DNA of 64,000 nt, taken from the NCBI RefSeq assembly GCF_000215975.1, contig NC_015682.1:1116001-1180000 (forward strand). The letters run 5' to 3'. The notes beneath the pieces were generated by a model, which had not been told where the DNA came from, ran no database searches, and worked only from the letters and a program-made list of their open reading frames with translations. The position numbers and the translations under genes are program-made. How positions within the stretch are numbered: position 1 is the stretch's first letter; each line of letters starts with the position of its first letter. This stretch comes from Thermodesulfobacterium geofontis OPF15. GTDB taxonomy: Bacteria; Desulfobacterota; Thermodesulfobacteria; Thermodesulfobacteriales; Thermodesulfobacteriaceae. Positions 57,568 through 64,000 of the stretch are shown here, piece by piece.

Positions 57568-58172
57568 ATTTTTTCTACTTCTTCTAAGGTAAGGCCTGCT
57601 CCTAATCCAATTTTTAAAGCAAGTTCTTTGGTTAAAAGATCAGAAGGGCTATGAGCATCAGAATTAATTATTAAATTGGCACCATATTTTTTGGCAAGAG
57701 AAACAACATGTCCATTTGTGAAACAATGACCTTTTCTTCCAGAAATTTCTAAAAATACTCCCTTTTCAGCAGCTAATTTTACTTCCTCATCTTTTATAAG
57801 CCCGGGATGAGCTAAAATATCTGCTCCTCCAAGTATAGCCGAAAGGTTAGTGCCCTCTGCAACTGGTTCTACAATTGTTTCTCCGTGAACCACTACAATT
57901 TCTGCTCCGCATTTTCTTGAATCTTTTATAAGTTCTGGAATAAATTCTGGAGGGACATGGGTTAACTCTATTCCTACAATAAGCCGAGGTTTTAAGCCTT
58001 GAAATACATTTTTTATTTTTAATAAACTTTTAATAATAAATTCAAAATTGGAATGATCTGCATGATCTGTAATAGCTATAGCTGAATATCCTAAAACTTT
58101 TACTCTTCTCCATATTTCAGCAGGAATAAGTTCTCCATCACTAAAAGTTGAATGGCAATGAAAATCTATCAT
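57537..58172 (-). CDS. PHP domain phosphoesterase
   Basis: This 211-residue protein has the PHP metal-site motifs IDFHCHSTFSDGELIP (residues 2-17), AITDHADHSN, VHGETIVEPV and LIINSDAHSPSD. It belongs to histidinol-phosphatase-like or 3',5'-nucleotide-bisphosphate phosphatase-like PHP enzymes; the substrate is not fixed. It follows the nuclease gene by 11 bases. Confidence 0.85.
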   Translation of the reverse strand: MIDFHCHSTFSDGELIPAEIWRRVKVLGYSAIAITDHADHSNFEFIIKSLLKIKNVFQGLKPRLIVGIELTHVPPEFIPELIKDSRKCGAEIVVVHGETIVEPVAEGTNLSAILGGADILAHPGLIKDEEVKLAAEKGVFLEISGRKGHCFTNGHVVSLAKKYGANLIINSDAHSPSDLLTKELALKIGLGAGLTLEEVEKIWEIAKKKFL

Positions 58173-58183
58173 TGAAAATTAAA

Positions 58184-58699
58184 TTACATTTTGTATTTGA
58201 AAAGCTTAGGATCAAGATTTTCCAAAATTTCTTTAAGTTTCTCTTTTTCTTCTTCAGTAGTAACAACCAATTCTCCTTCTTTTTCAGTTGAAGGAGTTTC
58301 AGTATAGAGTTGACTTTTTTGTAATACCTCTTCATTTACAAATATTTCAGCTCCTGTTCTTAAGGCAAGAGCAACTGCATCGCTTGGTCTTGCATCAATA
58401 TCATAAGTTTTTCCTTCAATATTAAGAGTGATAATAGCATAGTAAGTATTTTCCCTAAGATCTACGATTTCTATTTTTGGAATCTTTACACCTAAAAAAT
58501 CAAAAATGTTTTTCATTAAATCATGAGTTAAAGGTCTTGGAAATTGAATATTTTCAAGTTTTGCAGCAATAGAAGTTGCCTCTAAAACTCCTATCCAAAT
58601 AGGAAGAATTCTATCTCCGTCAACTTCTTTTAGAAGCATAACCGGACTATTTGATAGAGGATCCATCGCTATTCCATGTATAACCATTTTTATTTTCAT
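58184..58699 (-). CDS. Bifunctional nuclease family protein (DUF151)
   Basis: About 171 residues from ATG 58699, which has the ribosome-binding site GGAGGG upstream; an upstream in-frame start at 58774 has none. MVIHGIAMDPLSNSPVMLL, RILPIWIGVLEA and the DARPSDAVALALRTGAEIFV segment are the DUF151 (bifunctional nuclease) family signature. Plant members cut RNA and DNA; bacterial roles are unclear. Confidence 0.9.
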   Translation of the reverse strand: MKIKMVIHGIAMDPLSNSPVMLLKEVDGDRILPIWIGVLEATSIAAKLENIQFPRPLTHDLMKNIFDFLGVKIPKIEIVDLRENTYYAIITLNIEGKTYDIDARPSDAVALALRTGAEIFVNEEVLQKSQLYTETPSTEKEGELVVTTEEEKEKLKEILENLDPKLFKYKM

Positions 58700-58743
58700 C
58701 CCTTCTATCCCTCCTTTCAGATATTTTATCTGATACTGTAAAT

Positions 58744-58774
58744 AATATACTAAGTCTTTATTGAAAATTGTCAA
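58744..58774 (-). promoter_or_regulatory. Putative promoter of the bifunctional nuclease gene
   Basis: On the minus strand TTGACA (plus 58769-58774) is followed by TATATT or TAGTAT (plus 58744-58752) with 19 or 16 bases between. A short inverted repeat CAGATA-AAA-TATCTG lies just before the ribosome-binding site. This promoter is divergent from the iron cassette promoter. Confidence 0.5.
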
Positions 58775-58835
58775 CAGATTTATTGTTCAAAAAAGTTTGT
58801 ACATGAAAATTTTTAGAAAAATTTAAAAAAACCTC

Positions 58836-58878
<43 letters not shown>

Positions 58879-58920
58879 TAAAATTGAAAATCAAATTCAA
58901 AATCAAAAAGGAGGTGGGTT

Positions 58921-59313
58921 ATGAAAGTAGCAATTGCAGCCTTAGGAAATTCCGTTGATGCAGCTTATGCTCGCTATTTTGCTACTGCTACCCATTATTT
59001 TATTTATGATACAGAAACTGGAGAAGTAGAGGTGATGGAAAATACTGCAAGGAACCTTCCAGCCGGAAGAGGGGTGACCTTAGCTGATACTCTTATTAAA
59101 AAGGGAGTTAAAGCGGTTGTGGTTGAACTTATCGGTCCAAGACCTTTTAACATGCTTAAGGATGCAGAAGTTAAGGTTTATCCAGGACCAAAACTAAAAG
59201 TTCAAGATGTATTGAATGCGGTTAAAGCTGGAGAACTTGCTTCTCCTTTGACAGCCCCAACAGAAGAACCACATGCTGGAGAACATGGCGCATGCGAGGA
59301 AGAAGTTAAATAA
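58921..59313 (+). CDS. NifX/NifB-C-like dinitrogenase cofactor family protein
   Basis: The 130-residue protein fits the dinitrogenase FeMo-cofactor biosynthesis fold: MKVAIAALGNSVDAAYARYF, then THYFIYDTETGEVEVMENTA and ADTLIKKGVKAVVVELIGP. Such proteins bind metal clusters; outside nitrogen fixers they occur near iron-sulfur or iron-uptake genes. The C-terminus adds a His-rich, Glu-rich tail (EEPHAGEHGACEEE). It is the first gene of the iron cassette. No nif genes are near. Confidence 0.85.
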   Translation: MKVAIAALGNSVDAAYARYFATATHYFIYDTETGEVEVMENTARNLPAGRGVTLADTLIKKGVKAVVVELIGPRPFNMLKDAEVKVYPGPKLKVQDVLNAVKAGELASPLTAPTEEPHAGEHGACEEEVK

Positions 59314-59368
59314 TTTTTAAAAAGAGACGGATAGGAGTAAAAAAACTTCTATCCGCCCCTTAAAAATT
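59312..59368 (+). promoter_or_regulatory. Two-stem hairpin before the DUF2325 gene
   Basis: AATTTTTAA (59312-59320) pairs with TTAAAAATT (59360-59368), and inside it CGGATAGGAGT (59328-59338) pairs with ACTTCTATCCG (59345-59355) with one G-U pair and a loop of A. It lies between the NifX-like stop and the ribosome-binding site AGGAGG at 59371. There is no T run after the second stem, so it looks more like an attenuator or processing site than a simple terminator. Confidence 0.55.
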
Positions 59369-59382
59369 GCAGGAGGTATTTT

Positions 59383-59736
59383 ATGACTGTTGTAGTTTTA
59401 GGAGGACATGACCGATTTAAAAACCAATTAGAACAATACTCTAAAAAGATTGGTGTTAAACTTAAATTTATCAATAAGTGGTGCCCTTATGCATTTCATA
59501 CTCTCAATTCAGCAGATTATATAATTGTAATCACTGGTTGTGTGTCCCATGAGCTTGTTAATTTAGCAAAAATAATTGATAAAACAAAATGCATCTTTTG
59601 CCATAAAAAAGGTCTCTGTGAAATAAAAAAGATTATTGACGAAATTAAAAATTCAAATAAAATTTCAATTCCAATTGAAAATGAAATGCAAAACAAATTA
59701 CAGGAGGGAAGATGTCTGGAAAGAGAAACGAAATAG
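59383..59736 (+). CDS. DUF2325 protein
   Basis: The 117-residue protein opens with VVVLGGHDRF and continues ADYIIVITGCVSHELVNLAK, the DUF2325 pattern. It has several Cys: KWCPYAF, TGCVSH, KCIFCHKKGLC. The Cys-rich CxxCHKKGLC segment could bind a metal or heme, though one c-type CXXCH without a signal peptide is probably not heme. No function is known. The FeoA-like gene begins inside its last 25 bases. Confidence 0.8.
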   Translation: MTVVVLGGHDRFKNQLEQYSKKIGVKLKFINKWCPYAFHTLNSADYIIVITGCVSHELVNLAKIIDKTKCIFCHKKGLCEIKKIIDEIKNSNKISIPIENEMQNKLQEGRCLERETK

Positions 59737-60029
59737 TTCCTTTAGGACTTTTAAGAGAGGGAGAGGTAGGGGAAATTTATTCTCTTCCTGATCTAAGTTT
59801 AGAGGCTGAATTTTGGGGTGGTCCAGGAGGTTGGGGTGGTTGGGGGCATTGTTTTAGAAGGAGAAGAAGGTTTTGCCAAAGGATAAGTTCTATGGGATTA
59901 AAACCTGGGCAAATAGTTGAAGTAAAACAAAACAGACCCGGTAATCCTATGCTTCTTAAAGTAGGAGAAACTTTTATAGCTCTAAGCAGAAGGGTAGCTA
60001 TGGGAATAAAAGTAATAAAAAGAGGGTAA
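59712..60029 (+). CDS. FeoA-like protein with Gly/Trp/Arg-rich insert
   Basis: This 105-residue protein has a FeoA-type SH3 fold split by an insert. The start (EIVPLGLLREGEVGEIYSLP) and end (RISSMGLKPGQIVEVKQNRP, then LLKVGETFIALSRRVA) match FeoA. Between them, residues about 34-57 are EFWGGPGGWGGWGHCFRRRR and RFCQ, with a Cys-His pair and many aromatic and basic residues. FeoA binds the FeoB GTPase and supports Fe(II) uptake. Confidence 0.85.
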   Translation: MSGKRNEIVPLGLLREGEVGEIYSLPDLSLEAEFWGGPGGWGGWGHCFRRRRRFCQRISSMGLKPGQIVEVKQNRPGNPMLLKVGETFIALSRRVAMGIKVIKRG

Positions 60030-60033
60030 AGGG

Positions 60034-60792
60034 ATGAGCATTCGAAAATGTGGTAAATTTCCCCTTTACCCTTTATCTGAAATTCCTTTAGAAGAGCCGG
60101 TTGAGGTGATTTGTATTTCCGATTTTGATCTAAGCTTGAGACTAAAAAGTATTGGAATCCAAGAGGGAACTATTTTAGAGGTCATTCATCAAGATCTCTC
60201 AGGAGAGCGTATGGTGGTTAAAATTGATGAAAGCAGGATTGCTTTAGAGAGAGGTATCCTTAAGCAGATTTTAGTAAGACCCCTAAAATCTTCTTATGAG
60301 ATTTTAAGAGATTTTGCCAGATTTGACCAATTAACAGGGCTTTTAACCCGGCAATTTGCTGAAAATTTACTAAAGAGAGAATTAACTAATCCTCCTTATT
60401 GTTTTGTTTTGGCAGATATAGATAATTTTAAAAAAATTAATGACACCTTTGGGCATCAAGCAGGAGACCAAGTTTTAAAAGAGATTGCCCAAATTATTAA
60501 AAACTGCCTTAGAAAAACTGACTTTGCTATTCGGTGGGGTGGGGAAGAATTTGTTTTGTTTTTTAAAAATACCACCATCGATTTAGGAAAACTCATAACA
60601 GAACGTATAAGAAGGAAAATATTTGACCATATCATTTATTGGCAAGACCAAGGGTTAAGAGTTACTTTAAGCTTTGGAGTTTGTGGAGCTCCCCCTATTA
60701 GACCTTTAGAAAAACTTATTGAAATAACTGATAAAGCCCTTTATCAGGCTAAACGGCTTGGTAAAAATTTAGTATTTAGTTGTAAGGAGTAG
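60034..60792 (+). CDS. FeoA-GGDEF fusion, diguanylate cyclase
   Basis: The 252-residue protein has a FeoA-like domain at residues 1-87 (EVICISDFDLSLRLKSIGIQ, then VVKIDESRIALERGI) joined to a GGDEF domain (95-252). DQLTGLLTRQFAENLL opens it. RWGGEEFVLFF near residue 167 is an active GGEEF site, and RKTD five residues earlier is an RxxD inhibition site. It has no membrane segment. The fusion suggests a cyclase that senses iron or the state of FeoB. FeoA family activity as a c-di-GMP switch is inference. Confidence 0.9.
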   Translation: MSIRKCGKFPLYPLSEIPLEEPVEVICISDFDLSLRLKSIGIQEGTILEVIHQDLSGERMVVKIDESRIALERGILKQILVRPLKSSYEILRDFARFDQLTGLLTRQFAENLLKRELTNPPYCFVLADIDNFKKINDTFGHQAGDQVLKEIAQIIKNCLRKTDFAIRWGGEEFVLFFKNTTIDLGKLITERIRRKIFDHIIYWQDQGLRVTLSFGVCGAPPIRPLEKLIEITDKALYQAKRLGKNLVFSCKE

Positions 60793-60796
60793 TCCT

Positions 60797-61461
60797 ATGT
60801 TAATTAGACAACATTTTTATGATTTTGAAATTGAAGAGCTTTGTTGCCAACTTGAGAGATGTAAAACTTTGATGATTACGGTACATCAAATTTGTGAAGT
60901 TTTGGTCAACCTTATGGAGAATAGAGATCCTTTTACTAAAGATCATTCTGAGAAGGTGGCAGTTTTTAGTTATATGCTTGCTTTAGAATTAGGGCTACCT
61001 CCAAAGGTTGCAGACCTAATTCACATTGGAGGGCATCTCCATGATGTAGGAAAGTTTTCCTTGCCTGACAGTATTTTAAAAAAGCCAGGACCTTTAACCA
61101 AGGAAGAATGGCAATTAGTCAAACAACATCCAGTTGTTGGAGCAAAATGCTTTGAAAATATTAAAATTTTTCAAGGAAAAGGTGGGGTAATAGAAATGAT
61201 ACTTTATCACCATGAAAGATGGGATGGTAAGGGCTATCCTTATGGACTTAGAAAAAGAGAAATACCTCTTTCTGCAAGGATTATAGCTGTGGCTGATGCT
61301 TTTTCAGCTATGATAGATAGACGCCCTTACCGAGAACCTCTAAGTTTTGATTTAGCCTTAGAGGAGTTAAAAAAGGTGCAGGCTCTCAATTTGACCCAGA
61401 GGTAGTAGAAGCCTTTCTTAACGTGGAACAAAAAATAAAAGCTTATTTAGGATTAATATAA
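60797..61461 (+). pseudogene. HD-GYP phosphodiesterase with a late frameshift
   Basis: The HD-GYP domain is intact over most of its length: HDVGKFSLPDSILKKPG with HD near residue 82, and HHERWDGKGYPYGL near residue 138, so c-di-GMP phosphodiesterase activity is expected. The annotated frame stops at 61405 after an odd tail (VQALNLTQR). In another frame the normal family end continues, GAGSQFDPEVVEAFL then NVEQKIKAYLGLI, to a stop at 61459. One extra A in the A run near 61370 restores it. So it is a -1 deletion, a sequence error or slippage. The catalytic core ends before the shift, so the protein may still work. It pairs with the cyclase four bases upstream. Confidence 0.82.
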
Positions 61462-61487
61462 AAAATTTACAGGAGGTGGTCGAGGAA

Positions 61488-61718
61488 ATGCCAAAACTTT
61501 CAGAATCAAAAATTGGACAAAAAGTAAAAGTACTTTCTGTAGAAGGTCCACCTTTGGTAAAACAGCGCTTAAAAGAAATGGGGATAACTCCTGGAGTTGA
61601 ACTTCAGATTGTTAGGGTTGCTCCTCTTGCAGACCCTGTTGACGTAGTAGTTAGAGGGTATCATCTATCCATAAGAAAAAAAGAAGCAGAATTAATTGAA
61701 GTGGAGGTGTTATCATGA
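61488..61718 (+). CDS. feoA: FeoA
   Basis: About 76 residues from ATG 61488; AGGAGGTG at 61471 is the ribosome-binding site, so the GTG at 61476 that overlaps it is rejected. KIGQKVKVLSVEGPPLVKQR, LKEMGITPGVELQIVRVAPL and VVVRGYHLSIRKKEAELI match the classic FeoA SH3 fold. It ends overlapping the FeoB start by four bases (ATGA), the usual feoAB coupling. Confidence 0.95.
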   Translation: MPKLSESKIGQKVKVLSVEGPPLVKQRLKEMGITPGVELQIVRVAPLADPVDVVVRGYHLSIRKKEAELIEVEVLS

Positions 61719-63859
61719 AAGAAATAAAAATAGCAGTAGTAGGGAATCCAAACACAGGTAAATCAAGTTTGATAAATGCTATTGCTAAAGCCAAACTTCA
61801 GGTTGGTAACTGGCCAGGAGTAACTGTTGAAAAGAAAGAAGCGAAACTTTCCTATAAAGAATATACTCTCCATTTTATTGATTTACCCGGTGCCTATAGT
61901 CTAACTCCTTACAGCATTGATGAAGCTATTGCCAGGGACTTTCTTTTTCTTGAGGATTATGATGTTATTTTATGTGTGGTTGATACCACCAATCTTGAGA
62001 GAAATCTTTATTTTGTAGTTCAGCTTATGGAGCTTGAAAAGCCTTTAGTGCTTGCTTTAAATATGTTTGATGAAGCAAAAAGGCTCGGATATAAGGTTGA
62101 TATACCACTTTTAGAGCAGATTCTTGAAGTAAGAGCTGTTCCAACGGTTGCAGTAAAAGAGCAAGGAATTGAGGAACTTAAGGAGGCTTTGGTTGAAGTT
62201 TTCGAGAAAAAGCTTGTTCCTAAGAGGCTCCCTTATGGAGAGGATTTAGAAAACTTGATAGAAAAAGTTGTATTTCATCTTAAAGCTTTTAATCCAGATT
62301 TAGAAAGAATTAGTTTAGGTGTAATTTTTAAGATTTTAGAAGGAGATGATGAATTAATAAACAAATTAGGACTTAAGTTTGATAAAAAGGAGATAGAAAA
62401 CATAAGTAGTCATATAAAAACTGTTCATGAGGTAGGGCTTAATGATTATCTTCTTGATATAAGATATGGTTTAGCAACAGGAGTTACAAAAAAGGTTCTT
62501 CAACGTCCTGAAATTCGTAGAGAAACCCTTACAGAAAAGATTGATAAAATTGTTTTAAATAGGGTCTTAGGTATACCTCTTTTTCTCTTAATTATGTGGA
62601 TTGCCTTTAAAATTGCATTTGATGTGGCAAATCCTTATATAGATTTTTTAGATAAGGCTATAAATGAGATTTTTAAGAAATGGATAGAGGCTGGACTTTC
62701 TTCCCTTGGTGCAGCAGATTGGTTGAGTTCTCTTGTACTTGATGGTATCGTAGGAGGGGTAGGAACGGTATTATCTTTCATTCCTATAATCGGAATGATA
62801 ATGCTTATGATAACCTTTCTTGAAGCTACAGGATACATGGCAAGAGCAGCCTTTCTTATGGATAGGATTATGCGTTCTTTTGGGCTTCAAGGAAAGGCTT
62901 TTATACCTTTACTTATGGGGTTTGGTTGTAATGTGCCCTCAGTTTATGCTTGTAGAACTATGGAACAAGAGCATGAAAGAAAACTTACTATGTTTGTAAT
63001 ACCTTTTATGTCTTGTGGAGCAAGACTTCCTGTTTATGCCTTATTTGTTTCTGCCTTTTTTGCATCTTATTCAGCAGAAGTATTACTTTTTCTTTATGTA
63101 CTTGGTATCGTAGTAGCTCTTACTATAGCAACTATTCTTCATAAAACTTATTTTAAAGGAGTTGGGGCTCCCTTTATTATGGAGCTTCCACCTTATCGTA
63201 TGCCTACGCTCAAAAACCTTGCTATTCATACCTGGCTAAAACTAAGACATTTTGTAATAAAAGCAGGAACTTGGATTTTAGCTTTTAATATTATCGTATG
63301 GATGGCGTTAAACCTTCCTTGGAAGCCCGAAAAACCTGAAGATTCAGTTTTAGGTAAACTGGGACACGTAATCTCTCCGGTTTTTAAACCTCTTGGATTT
63401 GGGGATTGGGCAAGTAGTGCAAGCTTGTTAACAGGATTTCCTGCAAAAGAAGTAGTTGTTTCAACGATGGCTCAAATATACGGAGGAGAAGAAGAAAAAA
63501 GCGAAGAAAAGAGCTTATCTTTTAAAGATGACCTAAAAGATTTGATTTTAACCTTTGCTGAAAAAACCAAAGAGGCTGGACTTAATTTAGTTTCTTCTTT
63601 TAGGGTGGTAAGTATTTCTGCAGAAGTACCAGAGGAAGGTGCGGGAATTTTATCCGAGCTCCAAAAAAGATTTACCCCTGCTTCAGCCTTATCTTTTATG
63701 GTTTTTACTCTTCTTTATTTTCCTTGCATGGTTTATGCAGCAGCGGTTAAGACTGAGGCAGTGTCCTTAAAATTTGTTTTGCAGATCATACTTGTTACCT
63801 TAACAACCGCTTGGATAGTATCTTTTTTGGTTTATCAATTTGCAAGATTAATTTTTTAA
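61715..63859 (+). CDS. feoB: Ferrous iron transporter FeoB
   Basis: The 714-residue transporter has an N-terminal G domain with G1 VGNPNTGKSSLINAI, G2 VEKKE, G3 DLPGAYSLTP and G4 LNMFDEA, then a guanine-dissociation inhibitor-like helical region and a core with two gate motifs (MGFGCNVPSVYACRTME, FMSCGARLPVYALF) plus a late one (LLTGFPAKEVVVSTMAQIYG) spanning about ten helices. It moves Fe(II) across the inner membrane. It completes the cassette. Confidence 0.97.
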   Translation: MKEIKIAVVGNPNTGKSSLINAIAKAKLQVGNWPGVTVEKKEAKLSYKEYTLHFIDLPGAYSLTPYSIDEAIARDFLFLEDYDVILCVVDTTNLERNLYFVVQLMELEKPLVLALNMFDEAKRLGYKVDIPLLEQILEVRAVPTVAVKEQGIEELKEALVEVFEKKLVPKRLPYGEDLENLIEKVVFHLKAFNPDLERISLGVIFKILEGDDELINKLGLKFDKKEIENISSHIKTVHEVGLNDYLLDIRYGLATGVTKKVLQRPEIRRETLTEKIDKIVLNRVLGIPLFLLIMWIAFKIAFDVANPYIDFLDKAINEIFKKWIEAGLSSLGAADWLSSLVLDGIVGGVGTVLSFIPIIGMIMLMITFLEATGYMARAAFLMDRIMRSFGLQGKAFIPLLMGFGCNVPSVYACRTMEQEHERKLTMFVIPFMSCGARLPVYALFVSAFFASYSAEVLLFLYVLGIVVALTIATILHKTYFKGVGAPFIMELPPYRMPTLKNLAIHTWLKLRHFVIKAGTWILAFNIIVWMALNLPWKPEKPEDSVLGKLGHVISPVFKPLGFGDWASSASLLTGFPAKEVVVSTMAQIYGGEEEKSEEKSLSFKDDLKDLILTFAEKTKEAGLNLVSSFRVVSISAEVPEEGAGILSELQKRFTPASALSFMVFTLLYFPCMVYAAAVKTEAVSLKFVLQIILVTLTTAWIVSFLVYQFARLIF

Positions 63860-63894
63860 AATTTTTTAATTATATTGTTGCAAAAATTTTAATT

Positions 63895-63908
63895 ACATAT
63901 TAATATGT
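63895..63908. promoter_or_regulatory. Perfect 14-bp palindrome before the last gene
   Basis: ACATATTAATATGT is its own reverse complement and lies about 39 bases upstream of the ATG at 63947, in an AT-rich leader. It could be an operator, but palindromes of this base content also occur by chance. Confidence 0.3.
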
Positions 63909-63946
63909 GTGAAAATTTTTTGAAAACATAAAGAGGAGGTGGAAAA

Positions 63947-64000
63947 ATGAGAAAAAGGGATTTAGCTGTTATATTAAGTGGATTAACATTGATTAGTGCT
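63947..64000 (+). CDS. Start of an exported protein, cut by the window end
   Basis: ATG 63947 has a strong ribosome-binding site (GAGGAGGT) and opens MRKRDLAVILSGLTLISA, a typical signal-peptide start: two basic residues then a hydrophobic core. Only 18 codons are visible, so the product is unknown. It follows feoB by 87 bases with no terminator seen and may belong to the iron cassette. Confidence 0.7.
   Translation, partial: MRKRDLAVILSGLTLISA

Noticed and set aside
58700-58774. N-terminal extension of the bifunctional nuclease
   Set aside because: The in-frame extension covers the promoter and ribosome-binding site of the gene, and the family begins at the later Met.

Overview
The window is very AT-rich and almost fully coding. 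It looks like the chromosome of an anaerobic, thermophilic, Gram-negative bacterium of the Thermodesulfobacterium/Caldimicrobium type (phylum Thermodesulfobacteriota). This placement is inferred from gene content: Kdo transferase, heptosyltransferase and heptose phosphatase (lipopolysaccharide), BamE-like lipoprotein, multiheme c-type cytochromes with a class III cytochrome c3, a minimal SufCB iron-sulfur pathway, a RACo-like corrinoid activator and Feo ferrous iron uptake. No rRNA is present. One tRNA (Ser, GGA) is present.

Layout. 1-2472: a large CRISPR array cut by the left edge (33 repeats, 32 complete spacers, 22 of them distinct), read left to right, with degenerate repeats at its right end and no cas genes in the window. 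2541-3382: two tandem gamma-glutamylcyclotransferase-like genes, the first frameshifted in a homopolymer. 3383-3915: no intact gene, but a decayed transposase tail. 3916-9607: DUF202 membrane protein, pseudouridine synthase, Kup potassium transporter, CHASE4/HAMP/GGDEF cyclase and a bacterial archaemetzincin. 9709-13597: an electron-transfer operon encoding a 25-heme cytochrome built from repeated four-heme modules, a membrane cytochrome b and a tetraheme c3. 13604-28999: mostly housekeeping genes (trpS, ligA, resB, an ABC-2 exporter, lepA, lepB, PhoU-like, a TtuA-like thiolase with a rhodanese-like tail, pcm, a second pseudouridine synthase, a cation efflux protein). 29184-34809: tRNA-Ser and the minus-strand run waaA, yfiH, rdgB, rph, an SPL-like radical SAM gene and asd. 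35037-40986: nikR, rnr, a small cytochrome, hisC, sufB and sufC. 41174-43088: a restriction-modification pair resembling the MjaI family, probably acquired. 43348-49327: pnp, a purine nucleoside phosphorylase, rng, gmhB and a heptosyltransferase. 49315-58699: msbA-like exporter, htpX, RACo-like activator, psd, pssA, remA, gmk, rlmB, an HSDR_N-like gene, PHP phosphoesterase and bifunctional nuclease. 58836-63859: an iron cassette.

The iron cassette is the most unusual gene set. A NifX-like protein, a DUF2325 protein, a FeoA with an odd Gly/Trp/Arg-rich insert, a FeoA-GGDEF fusion, an HD-GYP phosphodiesterase (frameshifted), FeoA and FeoB lie on one strand with little spacing. A run of 28 A residues lies between a TTGACA and a TATAAT element just upstream. 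This suggests ferrous iron uptake tied to cyclic-di-GMP signalling, possibly under a promoter whose spacing can change.

The second striking signal is in the CRISPR array. At least five distinct spacers, read as reverse complement, are ribosome-binding site plus ATG regions with the same SD-to-ATG spacing, so crRNAs made in the inferred direction would be antisense to translation starts. Window-wide functions are assigned by recognising motifs and family patterns by eye. No database search was run.
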